From Chiridota heheva (taxonomy: Eukaryota > Echinodermata > Holothuroidea > Apodida > Chiridotidae), in the NCBI GenBank assembly GCA_020152595.1, contig JAIGNY010001494.1:337001-401000 (forward strand): a stretch of 64,000 nucleotides of DNA, read 5' to 3'. Below are positions 42,480 through 55,782 of this stretch, piece after piece. The notes under the pieces are model-generated. The model was not told the origin of the DNA. It did not search any database and saw only the letters and a list, made by a program, of their open reading frames with translations. How positions within the stretch are numbered: the first letter of the stretch is position 1; every line of letters begins with the position of its first letter. The position numbers and the translations under genes were made by a program.

Positions 42480-43905
42480 TACTCTGACATCCAGGTGAAA
42501 ACAAAATATAGACCTTGGGCTACGATAACTTCATATATTCTGTTTGACTTCTGCGCACACTAACATCCATGTGAAAACATACTTAGGCCTACTAATGTTA
42601 GATCTACAATAAATTAAGATGTTCTGTGTTTCACCACATACTCTGACATCCAGGGGAAACATACTTAGGCCTACTAATGTTAGATCTACAATAAATTAAG
42701 ATGTTCTGTGTTTCACCACATACTCTGACATCCAGGGAAAACATACTTAGGCCTACTAATGTTAGATCTACAATAAATTAAGATGTTCTGTGCTTCATCA
42801 CATACTCTGACATCCAGGGGAAACATACTTAGGCCTACTAATGTTAGATCTACAATAAATTAAGATGTTCTGTGTTTCACCACATACTCTGACATCCAGG
42901 GGAAACATACTTAGGCCTACTAATGTTAGATCTACAATAAATTAAGATGTTCTGTGCTTCATCACATACTCTGACATCCAGGGGAAACATACTTAGGCCT
43001 ACTAATGTTAGATCTACAATAAATTAAGATGTTCTGTGTTTCACCACATACTCTGACATCCAGGGGAAACATACTTAGGCCTATATACTAATGTTAGATC
43101 TACAATGAATTAAGATGTTCTGTGCTTCATCACATACTCTGACATCCAGGGGAAAACATATTTAGGCCTACTAATGTTAGATCTACAATAAATTAAGATG
43201 TTCTGTGCTTCATCACATACTCTGACATCCAGGGGAAAACATATTTAGGCCTACTAATGTTAGATCTACAATAAATTAAGATGTTCTGTGCTTCATCACA
43301 TACTCTGACATCCAGGGGAAACATACTTAGGCCTACTAATGTTAGATCTACAATAAATTAAGATGTTCTGTGTTTCACCACATACTCTGACATCCAGGGG
43401 AAAACATACTTAGGCCTACTAATGTTAGATCTACAATGAATTAAGATGTTCTGTGCTTCATCACATACTCTGACATCCAGGGGAAACATACTTAGGCCTA
43501 CTAATGTTAGATCTACAATAAATTAAGATGTTCTGTGCTTCATCACATACTCTGACATCCAGGGGAAAACATATTTAGGCCTACTAATGTTAGATCTACA
43601 ATAAATTAAGATGTTCTGTGTTTCATCACATACTCTGACATCCAGGGGAAACATACTTAGGCCTACTAATGTTAGATCTACAATGAATTAAGATGTTCTG
43701 TGCTTCATCACATACTCTGACATCCAGGGGAAACATACTTAGGCCTACTAATGTTAGATCTACAATAAATTAAGATGTTCTGTGTTTCACCACATACTCT
43801 GACATCCAGGGGAAAACATACTTAGGCCTATTAATGTTAGATCTACAATAAATTAAGATGTTCTGTGTTTCACCACATACTCTGACATCCAGGGGAAACA
43901 TACAT
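42480..43905. repeat. 82-bp tandem repeat, about seventeen units
   Basis: The unit includes ACATACTCTGACATCCAGGG, GAAACATACTTAGGCCTACT and AATGTTAGATCTACAATAAA. Units alternate between TGTGTTTCACCA and TGTGCTTCATCA variants, and between ATACTTAGG and ATATTTAGG, giving a mixed higher-order pattern. Decayed units flank both edges. Confidence 0.93.
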
Positions 43906-43974
43906 GGACCTAGCCTAGTAGACTACAACAAACATATCTTCTGTGGTTCTCCACATACTCCAACATCAAGGGAA

Positions 43975-44190
43975 CCCAGGAGAAAATTCCAGTTGAGATT
44001 TTCCCAACTGGTACCAACTGGGAATTTTTCTGACTGGAATTTTGGAAAGTCCCAACTTGGATGAGCTGGTCTAAGTTGGGAATATGTTCAATCTCAGTTG
44101 GGACCAGTTCATCCCAGTTGGGAATTTGTTCAATCCAAGTTGAACCCAGTTGGGAATATTTAATCCAAGTTGGGAATCCCAACTAGACTT
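43975..44190. repeat. Irregular repeats of CCAACTGGGAATT in both orientations
   Basis: The words CAGTTGGGAAT and ATTCCCAACTGG (or close forms) occur about ten times, in both orientations, with spacing of about 15-30 bases. The stretch ends in a perfect short palindrome, AGTTGGGAATCCCAACT (44169-44185). Unlike the other arrays it is not head-to-tail, so it can fold into many alternative hairpins. Confidence 0.75.
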
Positions 44191-44477
44191 TTCCTCTGGA
44201 AAAAACAGTACTAAAGACTTTCAATAACTTGAGAATTTCTGTGTTTGACTGCATACTCCGACTTCCACTTCAATGCATACATGTATACTGGATATGTCTT
44301 TAATTTCTCATAGTTAGTTTGTTTGTTTACTCCTGGCAAAGGTATAAGTCATGATAAGGATAATGTATTTCATCAGAAGTAATGTATAGTGAATAGGAGA
44401 ACAAACTGTCACTGAATTGTTAAGATTTTATTTCAATCATGTGATAATTAGAGGCTGCATGTTTACTCCTGGCAAAG

Positions 44478-44970
44478 AAATTAGTAAGAATAAGGATATC
44501 TGTGGTATTTCATCAGTCACAGGAATGCCATATTTCCCTAGAAGGAATAAGGATATCTGGTATTTCATCAGTCACAGGAATGCCATATCTTCCCAGAAGG
44601 AATAAGGATATCTGGTATTTCATCAGTCACAGGAATGCCATATCCCCCAGAAGGAATAAGGATATCTGGTATTTCATCAGTCACAGGAATGCCATATCTT
44701 CCCAGAAGGAATAAGGATATCTGGTATTTCATCAGTCACAGGAATGCCATATCCCCCCAGAAGGAATAAGGATATCTGGTATTTCATCAGTCACAGGAAT
44801 GCCATATCTTCCCAGAAGGAATAAGGATATCTGGTATTTCATCAGTCACAGGAATGCCATATCTTCCCAGAAGGAATAAGGATATCTGGTATTTCATCAT
44901 CAGGAATGCCATATCCCAGAAGGAATAAGGATAAATCAGTCACAGGAATGCCATATCTCCCCAGAAGGAA
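44478..44970. repeat. 55-bp tandem repeat, about nine units
   Basis: The unit contains GGAATAAGGATATCTGGTAT, TTCATCAGTCACAGGAATGC and CATATCTTCCCAGAA. The last two units are shortened. Confidence 0.92.
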
Positions 44971-45724
44971 ATTATCGTCAACTGAACATGACAGAACAAA
45001 TTGTCACTTGTTAGTATTATCATCTTTCATCCACTCACCATGTGATTATCAGACTCATTCAGGAGTAGCTTCATTTTCAAAACAACATTTACATACATCA
45101 CATTTTGATGAATTCTTTTAGCTTTTGCACCTTTTATCCCCACATTTGCCACTACCAACCTGCTGCAGGGATGAAGTGAATTTTGGACCCTGATACTCAC
45201 TGATACTCACTTTTATAACAATTGAGTAAAGATCTGTAATCATGTTTATTAATCATTAGTTTCATCTCCTCATTCGCTTCAATCCCTATTCCTCCAGGAG
45301 AAGATAGAGGCCTTTTCTTTTGAAAGAAATTTTGTCAGAGGTCTTTGGACATAATTAAATATTTGAGCAGTTGATCATTGTCCTAAATCCCTTAAGTGAC
45401 CACATCAGTATTCATCAAACATTTCACATCTGCTCAAGCAATCCCTGGCCAAACTGCTTTTGGACACTTTGTGATTTGATCTCTTAGGTCAATGTTATTG
45501 TGAAAATTAAGATTTCAAAGCAAATTGTGGATGGGATCTTTTGAATTTTGTAAGAGTGCCCTCTGCACCCTCTACAGCAATAAGTTACTTCTGATAGGAA
45601 TAAAGCACACCCATTATGAGTGTTGCTAGACCTGAACATTACTACACTTACCAGATTTTGCTTCTTCTAACAACAACTCAAAGCTTTGCAATGTTAATTT
45701 TAAATTTTGCAAAGTTTTTAAGGG
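44971..45724. other. Intergenic sequence, nothing recognised
   Basis: AT-rich sequence without arrays or coding similarity. Confidence 0.45.
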
Positions 45725-48700
45725 GATGAGGGGGTTGGGTAAGGGATGGAGGATGGGATGATGAGTGTGGTGGTGAGGCAATGAGGGTTGTTGGGTGAGG
45801 AGATGAAGGGTGGTGAGTGAGACTGAGGGTGGTGAGAGGCGATGAGGGTGGTGGGTGAGACGATGAGGGTGGTGGGTGAGACTATAATGATGGTGGGTGA
45901 GATGATGAGGGTGGTGGGTGAGACTATGATGATGGTGGGTGAGATGATGAGGGTGGTGAGTGATGTGATGAGGGTGGAGGGTGAGGCGATGAGGGTGAAG
46001 GGTGAGGCAAAGGGTGTGGTGGATGAGGGTGGAGGGTGAGACTGATGGTGGTGGGAGAGATGATGAAGGTGGAGGGTAAGACTATGATGGTGGTGGGAGA
46101 AACGATGAGGGTGTTGAGTGAGGCGATGAGGGTGAGGCGAGGAGGGTGAGACGATGAGGTTGAGACGATGAGGGTGGTGAGTGATGTAATGAGGGTGGAA
46201 GGTGAGGGTGGAGGGTGAGGCAAAGAGTGTTGGGAGAGATGATGAAGGTGGAGGGTGAGACTATGGTGGTGGTGGGAGAGACGATGAGGGTGGTGAGTGA
46301 GGCGATGAGGGTGATGTGAGACTGAGGGTGGTGAGTGATGTGATAAGGGGTGGAGGGTGAGGCGATGAGAGGGAGGAGGGTGAGGCAAAGAGGGTGGTGG
46401 GTGAGACGATGAGGATGGGTGAGACTGAAGGTGGTGGGTGACACGATGAGGGTAGTGAGTGACGTGATGAGGGTGGTGATTGAGACTAGGTTGGAGGCTG
46501 AGACGATGGTGTGTATGAAACGAGGGTGGTGAGTGAGGCAATGAGGGATGGTGGGTGAGACAATGACGGTGGTGGGTGAGACGATGAGGGTGGATGGTGA
46601 GGCGATGAGGGTGGTGGGTGAGACGATGAGGGTGGTGGGTGAGACGAGGGTGGCAGGTGAGACTTAAAGGGTGGTGGGTGAGACGAGGGTGATGATTGAG
46701 ATGATGAGGGTGGTAGGTGAGACTGAGGATGGTGGGTAAGACTTAGGATGGTGGGTGAGATGATGAGGGTGGTGAGTGAGATGATGAGGGTGGTGGGTGA
46801 GACTATTAGGGTAGTGGGTGAGAGTGGGTGAGACGAGACTATGAGGATGGTAAATGAGGCAATAAGGGTGGTGAGTGAGGCGATGAGGGTGGTGGGTGAG
46901 ACAAGGGTGGTGAGGCGATGAGGGTGGTGAGAGAGGGGTGTTGAGTGAGGAGATGATGGTGGTTGGTGAGGGGTGGTTGGTGAGGGGTGGTTGGTGAGGG
47001 GTGGTTGGTGAGGGGTGGTGAGTGAGGGGTGGTGAGTGATGGGTGGTGAGTGAGGAGATGATGGTGGTGAGTGAGGGGTGGTGAGTGAGGAGATGATGGT
47101 ATTTGGTGAGGGGTGGTGAGTGAGGCAATGAGGGTGGTGAGTGAGGCGATGAGGGTGAAGGGTGAGACGATGAAGGTGGTGAATAAGGTAATAAGGGTGG
47201 TGAGTAAGACGATAAGGGTGGTGGGTGAGGCGATGGGGTAGTGGTTGAAATGATGAGGATGGTGAGTGAGGCAATGAGGGTGGTAAGTGAAACAATGGAG
47301 TGGTGAGTGAGACGATGAGGGTGGTGGGTGAGATGCTATGATGATAGTGGGTGAGACGATAAGGGTGGTGAGTGATGTGATGAGGGTGGTGAGTAAGGCG
47401 ATGAGGGTGGTAGGTGAGGCGATGGGGTGGAGGGGGAGGCAAAGAGTGGTGGGTGAGACAATGAGGGTGGAGGGTGAGACTGATGGTGGTGGGAGAGATG
47501 ATGAAGGTGGAGGGTGAGACTGATGGTGGTGGGAGAGACGATGAGGGTGGTGAGTGAGGCGATGAGGGTGAGGCAAGGAGGATGAGGCGAGGAGGGTGAG
47601 ACGATGAGGGTGGTGAATGATGTGATGAGGGTGGTGGGTGAGGCGATGGGGAAGTGATTGAAATGATGAGGGTGGTGAGTAAGACAATGAAGGTGGCAAG
47701 TGAGGCAATGAGGATGGTGGGTGAGGCAATGAGGGTGGTGGGTGAAACAATGAGGGTGGTGAGTGAGGCGATGAGGATGGTGGGTGAGACTGATGATGGT
47801 GGGTGAGACTGATGATGGTGGGTGAGACGATGAGGGTGGTGAGTGATGTGATGAGGGTGGTGGGAGAGATGATGAGGGTGGTGAGTGAGGCAATGAGGGT
47901 GGTAAGTGAAACAATGAGGGTGGTGATTGAGGCGATGAGGATGGTGGGTGAGACTGATGATGGTGGGTGAGACTGATGATGGTGGGTGAGACTGATGATG
48001 GTGGGTGAGACGATGAGGGTGGTGAGTGATGTGATGAGGGTGGTGGGAGAGATGATGAGGATGGTGGGTGAGGCAATGAGGGTGGTAAGTGAAACAATGG
48101 AGTGGTGAGTGAGACGATGAGGGTGGTGGGTGAGATGCTATGATGATAGTGGGTGAGATGATAAGGGTGGTGGTGATGTGATGATGAGGTGGTGAGTAAG
48201 GCGATGAGGGTGGTAGGTGATGCGATGGGGTGGAGGGGGAGGCAAAGAGTGGTGGGTGAGACGATGAGGGTGGAGGGTGAGACTGATGGTGGTGGGAGAG
48301 ATGATGAAGGTGGAGGGTGAGACTGATGGTGGTGGGGGAGACGATGAGGGTGGTGAGTGAGGCGATGAGGGTGAGGCGAGGAGGATGAGGCGAGGAGGGT
48401 GAGACGATGAGGGTGGTGAATGATGTGATGAGGGTGGTGGGTGAGGCGATGGGGAAGTGATTGAAATGCTGATGGTGGTGAGTAAGACAATGAAGGTGGC
48501 AAGTGAGGCAATGAGGATGGTGGATGAGGGTGGTGGGTGAAACAATGAGGGTGGTGAGTGAGGCGATGAGGATGGTGGGTGAGACTGATGATGGTGGGTG
48601 AGACTGATGATGGTGGGTGAGACGATGAGGGTGGTGAGTGATGTGATGAGGGTGGTGGGAGAGATGATGAGGGTGGTGAGTGAGGCTATGAGGGTGAGGC

Positions 48701-50245
48701 GAGGAGGGTGGGACGATGAGGGTGGTGAGTGATGTGATGAGGGTGAGGGTGGAGGGTGAGGCAAAGAGGGTGGAGGGTGAGACGATGAGGATGGTGGGTG
48801 AGACTATAAAGGTGGTGGGTGACACGAGGGTGGTGAGTGAGGCGATGAGGGTGATAGTTGAGACTAGGTTGGAGGCTGAGACAGTGACGGTGTGGATGAG
48901 ACGAGGGTGGTGAGTGAGGCGATGGGGGATGGTGGGTGAGACGATGAGGGTGGTGGGTGAGAGGAGGGTGGCGGGTGAAATTTGGAGGGTGGTGGGTGAG
49001 ACGATGAGTGAGATGATGAGGGTGGAGGGTGAGACTATGGGGGTGGTGGGTGAGATGATGAGGGTGGTGGATGAGAATAAGACGAGACTACGAAGATGGT
49101 AAATGAGGGTGGTGAGTGAGGCGATGAGGGTGGTGAATGAGGCGATGAGGGTGGTGAGTGAGACGAGGATGGTGAGGCGATAAGGTTGGTGAGTGAGGAG
49201 ATGAAAGTGGTCGGTGAGGGGTGGTGAGTGAGATGTGGTTAGTAAGGGGTGGTGAGTGAGGGGTGGTGAGTGAGGGGTGGTGAGTGAGGGATGGTGAGTG
49301 AGGGGTGGTGAGTGAGGGATGGTGAGTGAGGGGTAATGAGTGAGGGGTGGTGGTGAGGGGTGGTGAGTGAGGAGGCGGGTAAGGGGTGATGAGTGAGGGG
49401 CGGCGAGTGAGGGTGATGAGTGAGGAGCGGCGAGTGAGGGCGCCGAGTGAGGGGCGGCGGGTGAGGGCGGCGAGTGAGGGGCCGCGATTGAGGGGCGGTG
49501 AGTGAGGGGCGGTGAGTGAGAAGCGGCGAGTGAGGGGCGGCGAGTGAGGGGCGGCGAGTGAGGGGCGGCGAGTGAGGTGTGGTGAGTGAGGGGTGGTGAG
49601 TGAGGGGTGGTGAGTGAGGAGATGATAGTGGTTGATGAGGAGGTGGTGAGTGAGGCGATGAGGGTGGTGAGTGAGGCGATGAGGGTGGTGGGTGAGACGA
49701 TGAGGGTGGAGGTTGAGGCTGAAGGTGGAAGGTGAGACTGAAAGTGGTGAGTGAGGCGATGAGGGTGGTGAGTGAGGCGGTGAGGGTGGTGGGTGAGATG
49801 ATGAGGGTGGTGAAAGGGATGTGGTTGGTGAGGGGTGGTGAGTCAGGCGATGAGGGTGGTTGGTGAGGGGTGGTGAGTTAGGCGATGAAGGTGGTTAGTG
49901 AGGCGATGATGGTGGTGAGTGAGGCGATGAGTGGTGGGTGAGGCGATGAGAGTGGATGGTTGGTGAGGCGATGAGGGTGGAGGGTGAGGCGTTGGTGGTG
50001 GTGAGTGAGATGATGAGGGTGGAGGGTGAAGCGATGAGGGTGGTGGATGAGGCGATAAAGGTGGTGGTTGAGGGGTGGTGGATGAGGGGTAAAGGGTGAG
50101 ATAATGAGGGTGGTGAGTGAGGCAATGAGTGGTGTGTGAGACGATGAGGATGGTGAGTGAGGTAATGAGGGTGGTGGGTGAGGAGATGTGGGTCAAGTAT
50201 TGGGGAGTGGGTGAGGGCCATTAGGGTGGTGGTTGAGGGTATTGG
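45725..50245. repeat. About 21-bp G/A-rich degenerate minisatellite, 4.5 kb
   Basis: Core words are GGTGGGTGAGACGATGAGGG and GTGAGTGAGGCGATGAGGGT, in units of about 21 bases with many shorter ones. The top strand is almost free of C, apart from the GACGATG/GGCGATG words. A subregion at 46925-47110 and 49190-49330 has 14-bp units (GAGGGGTGGTGAGT), and at 49375-49570 a GGGGCGGCGAGTGA form. A long block is duplicated: the marker AGATGCTATGATGATAGTGG occurs at 47331 and 48133, 802 bases apart. Open frames of up to 779 codons on the minus strand (SPPTTLI-like) are repeat artefacts. Confidence 0.95.
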
Positions 50246-51057
50246 GTGAAAGGATTATCGGCCGGGTGATTTTCGGCTACTGTTTCTATCAATAGCAACT
50301 GTTAGTTGACCCTTACCAAGTATCTTGACTCTACCTACACTATAAATATTTTGAGGTAAGTTATTTGACATTGCATCATGTGATTGTTGCTGTTATGCCA
50401 TTAAGAATCATTGGCAATTATAAGTGTTTTACTTAAAATGGCATTAAAGAGGTGTCGATAAGTTATAATCAGTGTGCACAACATGTGACCATGCTTTCTT
50501 TGTATTCATCTTCTGTGGATGAATGCTGAAGAACAATTTACCAAGGAGTCTGTTGTTTTGCCTCTCATGTTTATTCTGATTGTTTTTCCTGATTTATTTC
50601 CTTGTTTTTCAAGTTATATCTAATCATCAAATAAGCTTTGAAGTTCTTAGTAGAATTTCTCATTTCATACCAAGTTCTGCCCCACAACTAAAGGATTTTG
50701 ACTATTTTTAGACTGGAAGTCGGTTTTTCTTGTACGTAAGAGTTGTTTCTTGTTAGTAATACTGTTTCTTGTGGAAATAGCCAGTTACATAAATTTTAAT
50801 AATGATAATACATTAATAATAAGACAATTTTGTAAATCCAGGAAAAGAAGAAAGGGGTGCTTAAGGGTAGTTCAACATGGTGGACATTTCCACCTTCCTC
50901 TTTCCAAAAGAAAAATACAAAACAACAGTTGAGTGCCAAAGTGCCATGCGGATGAAAATATTCTAGATCTTGGTTAGAATGCCATTCCTTATTTTACTGT
51001 TATATACATGAAGTAGTATTTTGTCATGATGTTCCTTTTCCTTCTCCCTATCTTTCA
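50246..51057. other. Intergenic sequence, nothing recognised
   Basis: Ordinary AT-rich sequence separating two array clusters. Confidence 0.45.
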
Positions 51058-51732
51058 AGCCCAAACCCTGCAAGCCCATTAATATCTTACGAGCACAAAC
51101 CCTGCGAGCCCATTAATATCTTACGAGCACCGACCCTGCAAGTCCATTATTATCTACGAGCACAAACCCTGCGAGCCATTATTATCTTACAAGCACAAAC
51201 CCTGCGAGCCCATTAATATCTTACGAGCACAAACCCTGCGAGCCCATTATTATCCTACGTCCTCAAACCCTGCAAGCCCATTATTATCTTACGTGCACAA
51301 ACCCTGTAAGCCCATTGTTATCTTACGTGCACAAACCCTGCGAGCTCATTATTATTTTACGAGCCCAAACCCTGCGAGCCTATTATTATCTTACAAGCCC
51401 AAACCCTGCGAGCCCATTATTATCTTACGAGCACAAACCCAGCGAGCTTATTGTTATTTTACGAGCACAAACCCTGTGAGCCCATACTTATCTTATGAGC
51501 ACAAACCCTGCAAGCCCATTATTATCTTACGAGCACAAACCCTATACCCTGCGAGCCCATTATTATCTTACGAACACAAACCCTGCGAGCCCATTATTAT
51601 CTTACGAGCACAAACCCTGTGAGCTAATTATTATCTTACGAACACAAACCCTGCGAGCCCCTATTATCTTACAAATACAAACAATGCGAGCCCATTATTA
51701 TCATACGAGCACAAACCCTTAGAGCCCATTAT
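51058..51732. repeat. 34-bp minisatellite, about twenty units
   Basis: The unit contains CACAAACCCTGCGAGCCCAT and TATTATCTTACGAG, with many single-base variants. One unit near 51537 has an extra TATACCCTG. Confidence 0.92.
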
Positions 51733-51784
51733 TGTTCAAGATTTCTTCAATGTAGGCCTTGTTAGTATTACCAAAGGAAGATAC

Positions 51785-52440
51785 AGAAATAGTGCTATCA
51801 CCATTAACACACAGAGAAATGCCATCACCATTAACACACAGAGAAATGATGTCATCACCATTAACACACACACAAATGATACCATCACCAATAACATACA
51901 TAAATGATGCCAGCACCATTAACATACAGAGAAATGATGCCAGCACCATTAACACACAGATAAATGATGCCACCACCATTAACACACAGATAAATGATGC
52001 CACCACCACTTACACACAGATAAATGATGCCATCACCATTAACACATACAGAAATAATGCCATCACCATTGACACACACAGAAATAATGCCATCACCATT
52101 AAGACACACAGAAATGATGTCATCACCATTAACACACACAGAAATGATCCCATCACCATTAGCACACACAGAAATGATGTCATCACCAGTAACACACAGA
52201 AATGATGCCATCACCATTAACACACACAGAAATGATGCAATCACCATTGACACACACAGAAATGATACCATCACCATTAACACACAGAAATGATGCCATC
52301 ACCATTAACACACACAGAAATAATACCATCACTATTAACACACACAGAAATGATGCCATCACCATTAACACACACAGAAATGATGACATCACCACTAACA
52401 CACAGAGAAATGATTCCATCACCATAAACACACAGAGAAT
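51785..52440. repeat. 30-bp minisatellite, about 22 units
   Basis: The unit is AAATGATGCCATCACCATTA followed by ACACACACAG. Some units are 28 bp (ACACACAG), which shifts the frame. Long minus-strand open frames (FLCVLMVMAS) are artefacts. Confidence 0.93.
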
Positions 52441-53737
52441 AGGCAGGTTACATTTTATGAGAAAACATTTTAATAAAAAGTTTTTCAATCATGAAACGTG
52501 GGCAAACAATATGAGGTCAATTTGCTTCTTTTTCTTCTTGGTAGAATTCAAGTAGACCGAGTTGTACCATTGATTATGGGTCTAGGATCTATCTATAACA
52601 GTGTGATGTATATTGTACTCATATTGCATGTTTAACTATATATCATCGCAAATGTGACATTTTATTTAGCTGGTGCTCACATCATGTGAATTTGGCAACC
52701 TGTAATTCACTCATCAACTCTGACATTGAATAAACTGGACATGATGGAATGGTTGTCAAGTGAAGTATTATGATGGAATGGTTTTCAAGTGAAGTGTTTT
52801 TAAGGTATCTAGTATATCATGTAAAACTTCTTAAACCTTGTTTGTAGAAGGAGGCTTAATATCTTTATTTTTTATGAAATGAAAGACATTGTGGCTATTC
52901 TAAAAAACAAACATTTCTGATGCACAGCATAAAATAAATGTACAATTTAAGAAGTGAACCTCACAAGATATCTTTACTGTCCAACTGACTAGTAAGTACT
53001 TGACTTCTGTGGCATTTTTTTGTCTTTTTTTTTTTTTGTCTTTTGTCCCCAACAACACATTGAAATTTTATGCTAGGGCCCACCAAATCTAGATTTGTGC
53101 ATGATCGTGAATGATCTGTATGCACCCGGGACTGGTCAGTACTGCCCCTGGTCACATAACATGACCCCTTCAGAGGTGGCGGAAGATGTTTGATTCTGTC
53201 GTATTTTCAAAGCAGGTAGAACCCCCCCCCCCCCATCCTTACCCCCCTTATCATTTAATAATAATTTAAAAAAACTTTCATCGGTCCGAAAATTACTGGT
53301 GACACTTCCCCCCTCCCACCTTTTTGTTGTTGTAATTTACAGCTTGGAAAATTCAAGATAATTTCGTCCACACTCGGTAAAATAGAACAATTTTATGCCA
53401 AACTCTACAACAATTGGAGAATTTATAGATCATAAGTCTCAGAATCGGAAGGCCAACATGTTTTCTTGCTGAGAGTAATGAAACTCTGTATATCAGTATA
53501 AATTATGAAATTTGACCAGGTATCCCAAATTCACCAGTCTTCAGCAAGTCAGTGGCAAGCCCCCTTTTCCCCTCCTTTCTATATATTGTTCAGTACCTAA
53601 ATTGAACGCACTCCACCAGTGAAATTTTGGGTATTTTGCTTGATGTTTGTATTACTTTTATTTAATTTTCAATCTGCCAATAAAAAGATCAATTATAATG
53701 AGGGGACTTAAAAATACACTATTAAATAACACTTTTT
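52441..53737. other. Intergenic sequence, nothing recognised
   Basis: Includes a T run near 53028-53036 and a C run near 53223-53234. A 26-base phrase around GATGGAATGGTTGTCAAGTG is duplicated at 52743 and 52773. No coding similarity seen. Confidence 0.45.
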
Positions 53738-55782
53738 GGTTCCGATGCTAATAACATAAGGAACCTATGAAGTCATGCTGACGTGTATGTGTATGTATGT
53801 GGGTGGGTGTACGTGTGTGTGTGTGTATGTGACAGCAAGCTCATAAGCACGATATCTCAAGAACAATACACCGGATTCATGTCATATGTAGTACACAGAT
53901 GGCCCATAGTCCGTATAAGTGTTCAATTGTTTTTGGTGGTGATGTCATGCATAATAATGAGTGGGCGGAGTTTAATGTGAATATCTTGAAATGCTCATAT
54001 TTTTACAACCACATGTCTGCTTTGCATCATATTTGGTACTATAGACTATACAGTTATGTTGTTAGCTAGTGTGTACATGTTCATGGTATCAACATGCTGA
54101 ATTTCATTAATATTCATAGTGGCCGGGCTTAACATGATTTTGTTGAAAAGAGTTTGTAATCACGGTATCTTAAGAATGGTAAACTCGATTCATATCATAT
54201 TTGGTACAGATCTGTAGATGTACCCTATTGCTTTGGTGGTGATGTCATGCATATTGATGAGTAGGCGGGGCGTAATGTATAAAAACAAAAACATCCATCA
54301 AGTCCATTGATTTGAGGATTGGTGGGTCTGTGATTGTTACTTCATCATCCGTTAAAAATTTAGGTATCATGTTTGAACCTTGTATGAATATGAATTCCCA
54401 CATCTCTTCAATATGTCGCACTGTAAATTTTCATTTGCGTAATAATTCTAGAATCAGACGGTACATTGATCAAAATACTTGTGCTCATGCAGTGCGATCT
54501 CTCGGCTGGATAATGGCAACTCCCTGCTTGGTGGCATATTACGTGAAAACCTTCAACGCTTGCAAAGACTTCAAAATCGTGCAGTGCGCATGATTTTTTG
54601 TGTTGATAGACGTACAAGCGCTTCCCCCTTCTTGCGTGTTCTTCATTGGTTGCCCATCCAGCAGAGAATCGATTTCAAGATCGTACTGCATGTGTACAAC
54701 TGCATTAAAAAAAAATGCGCCTTCATACCTTCAAGATTTGCTGCATATTTATGAGCCTGGACGCGTTGGTCTAAGATCCGCCAACAAGGATGTCACTCGC
54801 CTTGTGGTGCCAAGAACTAATCGTGTCAGTGGGGACGTCTGCGCCTTTTCTGTCCTGGAATCACGTTTGTGGAATAATCTACCCATTTCAATCCGTCAGG
54901 CTCAAACTGTTTATACTTTTAAGATGGCCCTTAAGACTCATCTTTTTCCTACTGATTAAGTTTTATGCTGTCTATAATATTTAATTACTTGTTTTATTTA
55001 TCTAATTTTTTAAAATTGTATTCTTTATCAATTCTTTTGGGCTTTTATATTGTCCTGCAAATGTTTTTAAACATTTTGATATTGTATATTGAGAGTTTGT
55101 CTATGTATTATCAATTTCATTGTAATGCGCTTTGATCCACGGGAGAGGCGCTATATAAATAAGTTCAATAATGATAATAATAACAATAATAATAATAATA
55201 ATAATAATGATAATGTGAAAATCTTGAAATGCTCATATTTTAACAATCACATGTCATATTTAGTATAATTTTGTTGTTAGCCAGTGTGTATGTGTTCATT
55301 GTATAAAACACTTCAATTTCATTAATATGCGTAGTAGGCGGGGCTTAATATGGTTTTGCTAAAAAGCCCTTGTAAACCTGGTGTATCTCAAACTGGATTG
55401 ACGTCATGTGCTGTACACAGATAACCCATGGTCTGTAAATGTGCCATATTGTTTTTGTTGGTGATGTCATGCTGCATATTAATGAGTAGCCGAACTAAAT
55501 GTAAACATTTTGAAATGCTTATAGCAATCACATGTCTGTTTTTTTTTTCTTTTCACATTTTGTAGAATTATGAAGTTAGCTAGTTTGTATGTGTTCATTT
55601 TATATATAAAAAGACAAAAAGCATTCAATATAATTGATATTCCTAGTGGGCGGGGCTTAATATGATTTTGCTGAAAAGAGCTTCTTAAGAACAATTCATG
55701 TTATGTCAAATCTTTCATGATATGCAATGGCATAACAGTTAATACAAAATCAATCAGCATGGAAAAAAGCATCGGAACCACA
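53738..55782. mobile_element. Candidate terminal-inverted-repeat element of about 1.1 kb split by a LINE
   Basis: GGTTCCGATGC near 53738 is matched in inverse by GCATCGGAACC near 55771. Inside each end, CATGCTGA (53774) also has an inverted partner, TCAGCATG (55754). The interior consists of about 300-bp direct repeats that contain ATGTCATGCATATTGATGAG, GGGCGGGGCTTAA-like words and ATCTTGAAATGCTCATAT. The first two units lie left of the LINE at 54283-55213 and the others right of it. No transposase was seen. The inverted ends are short, so the borders remain tentative. Confidence 0.55.
54283..55213 (+). pseudogene. CR1/L2-like LINE 3' end inserted in the repeat
   Basis: The translation in shifting frames gives VKNLGIMFEPCMNMNSHISS, then LQRLQRLQNRAVRMIF, LRVLHWLPIQQRIDFKI, GDVCAFSVLESRLWNNLP and FKMALKTHLFPTD with a stop at 54957-54959. 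The 3' end has GAGAGGCGCTATATAAATAA and a tail of AATAAT repeats. The repeat sequence TAATGT at the left border (54274-54279) recurs right after the tail (55212-55217) as part of the interrupted host repeat. That supports insertion with a short target duplication. Confidence 0.82.

Noticed and set aside
46486-48825. 779-codon open frame on the minus strand (Ser/Pro/Thr/His-rich)
   Set aside because: It is a translation of the 21-bp G/A-rich array; both neighbouring frames are also open and its composition follows the repeat. No start context, splice sites or domain.
53738-54260. Coding or regulatory meaning of the conserved GGGCGGGGCTTAA words
   Set aside because: They recur in each of the about 300-bp repeat units, so they belong to the repeat and are not a promoter element.
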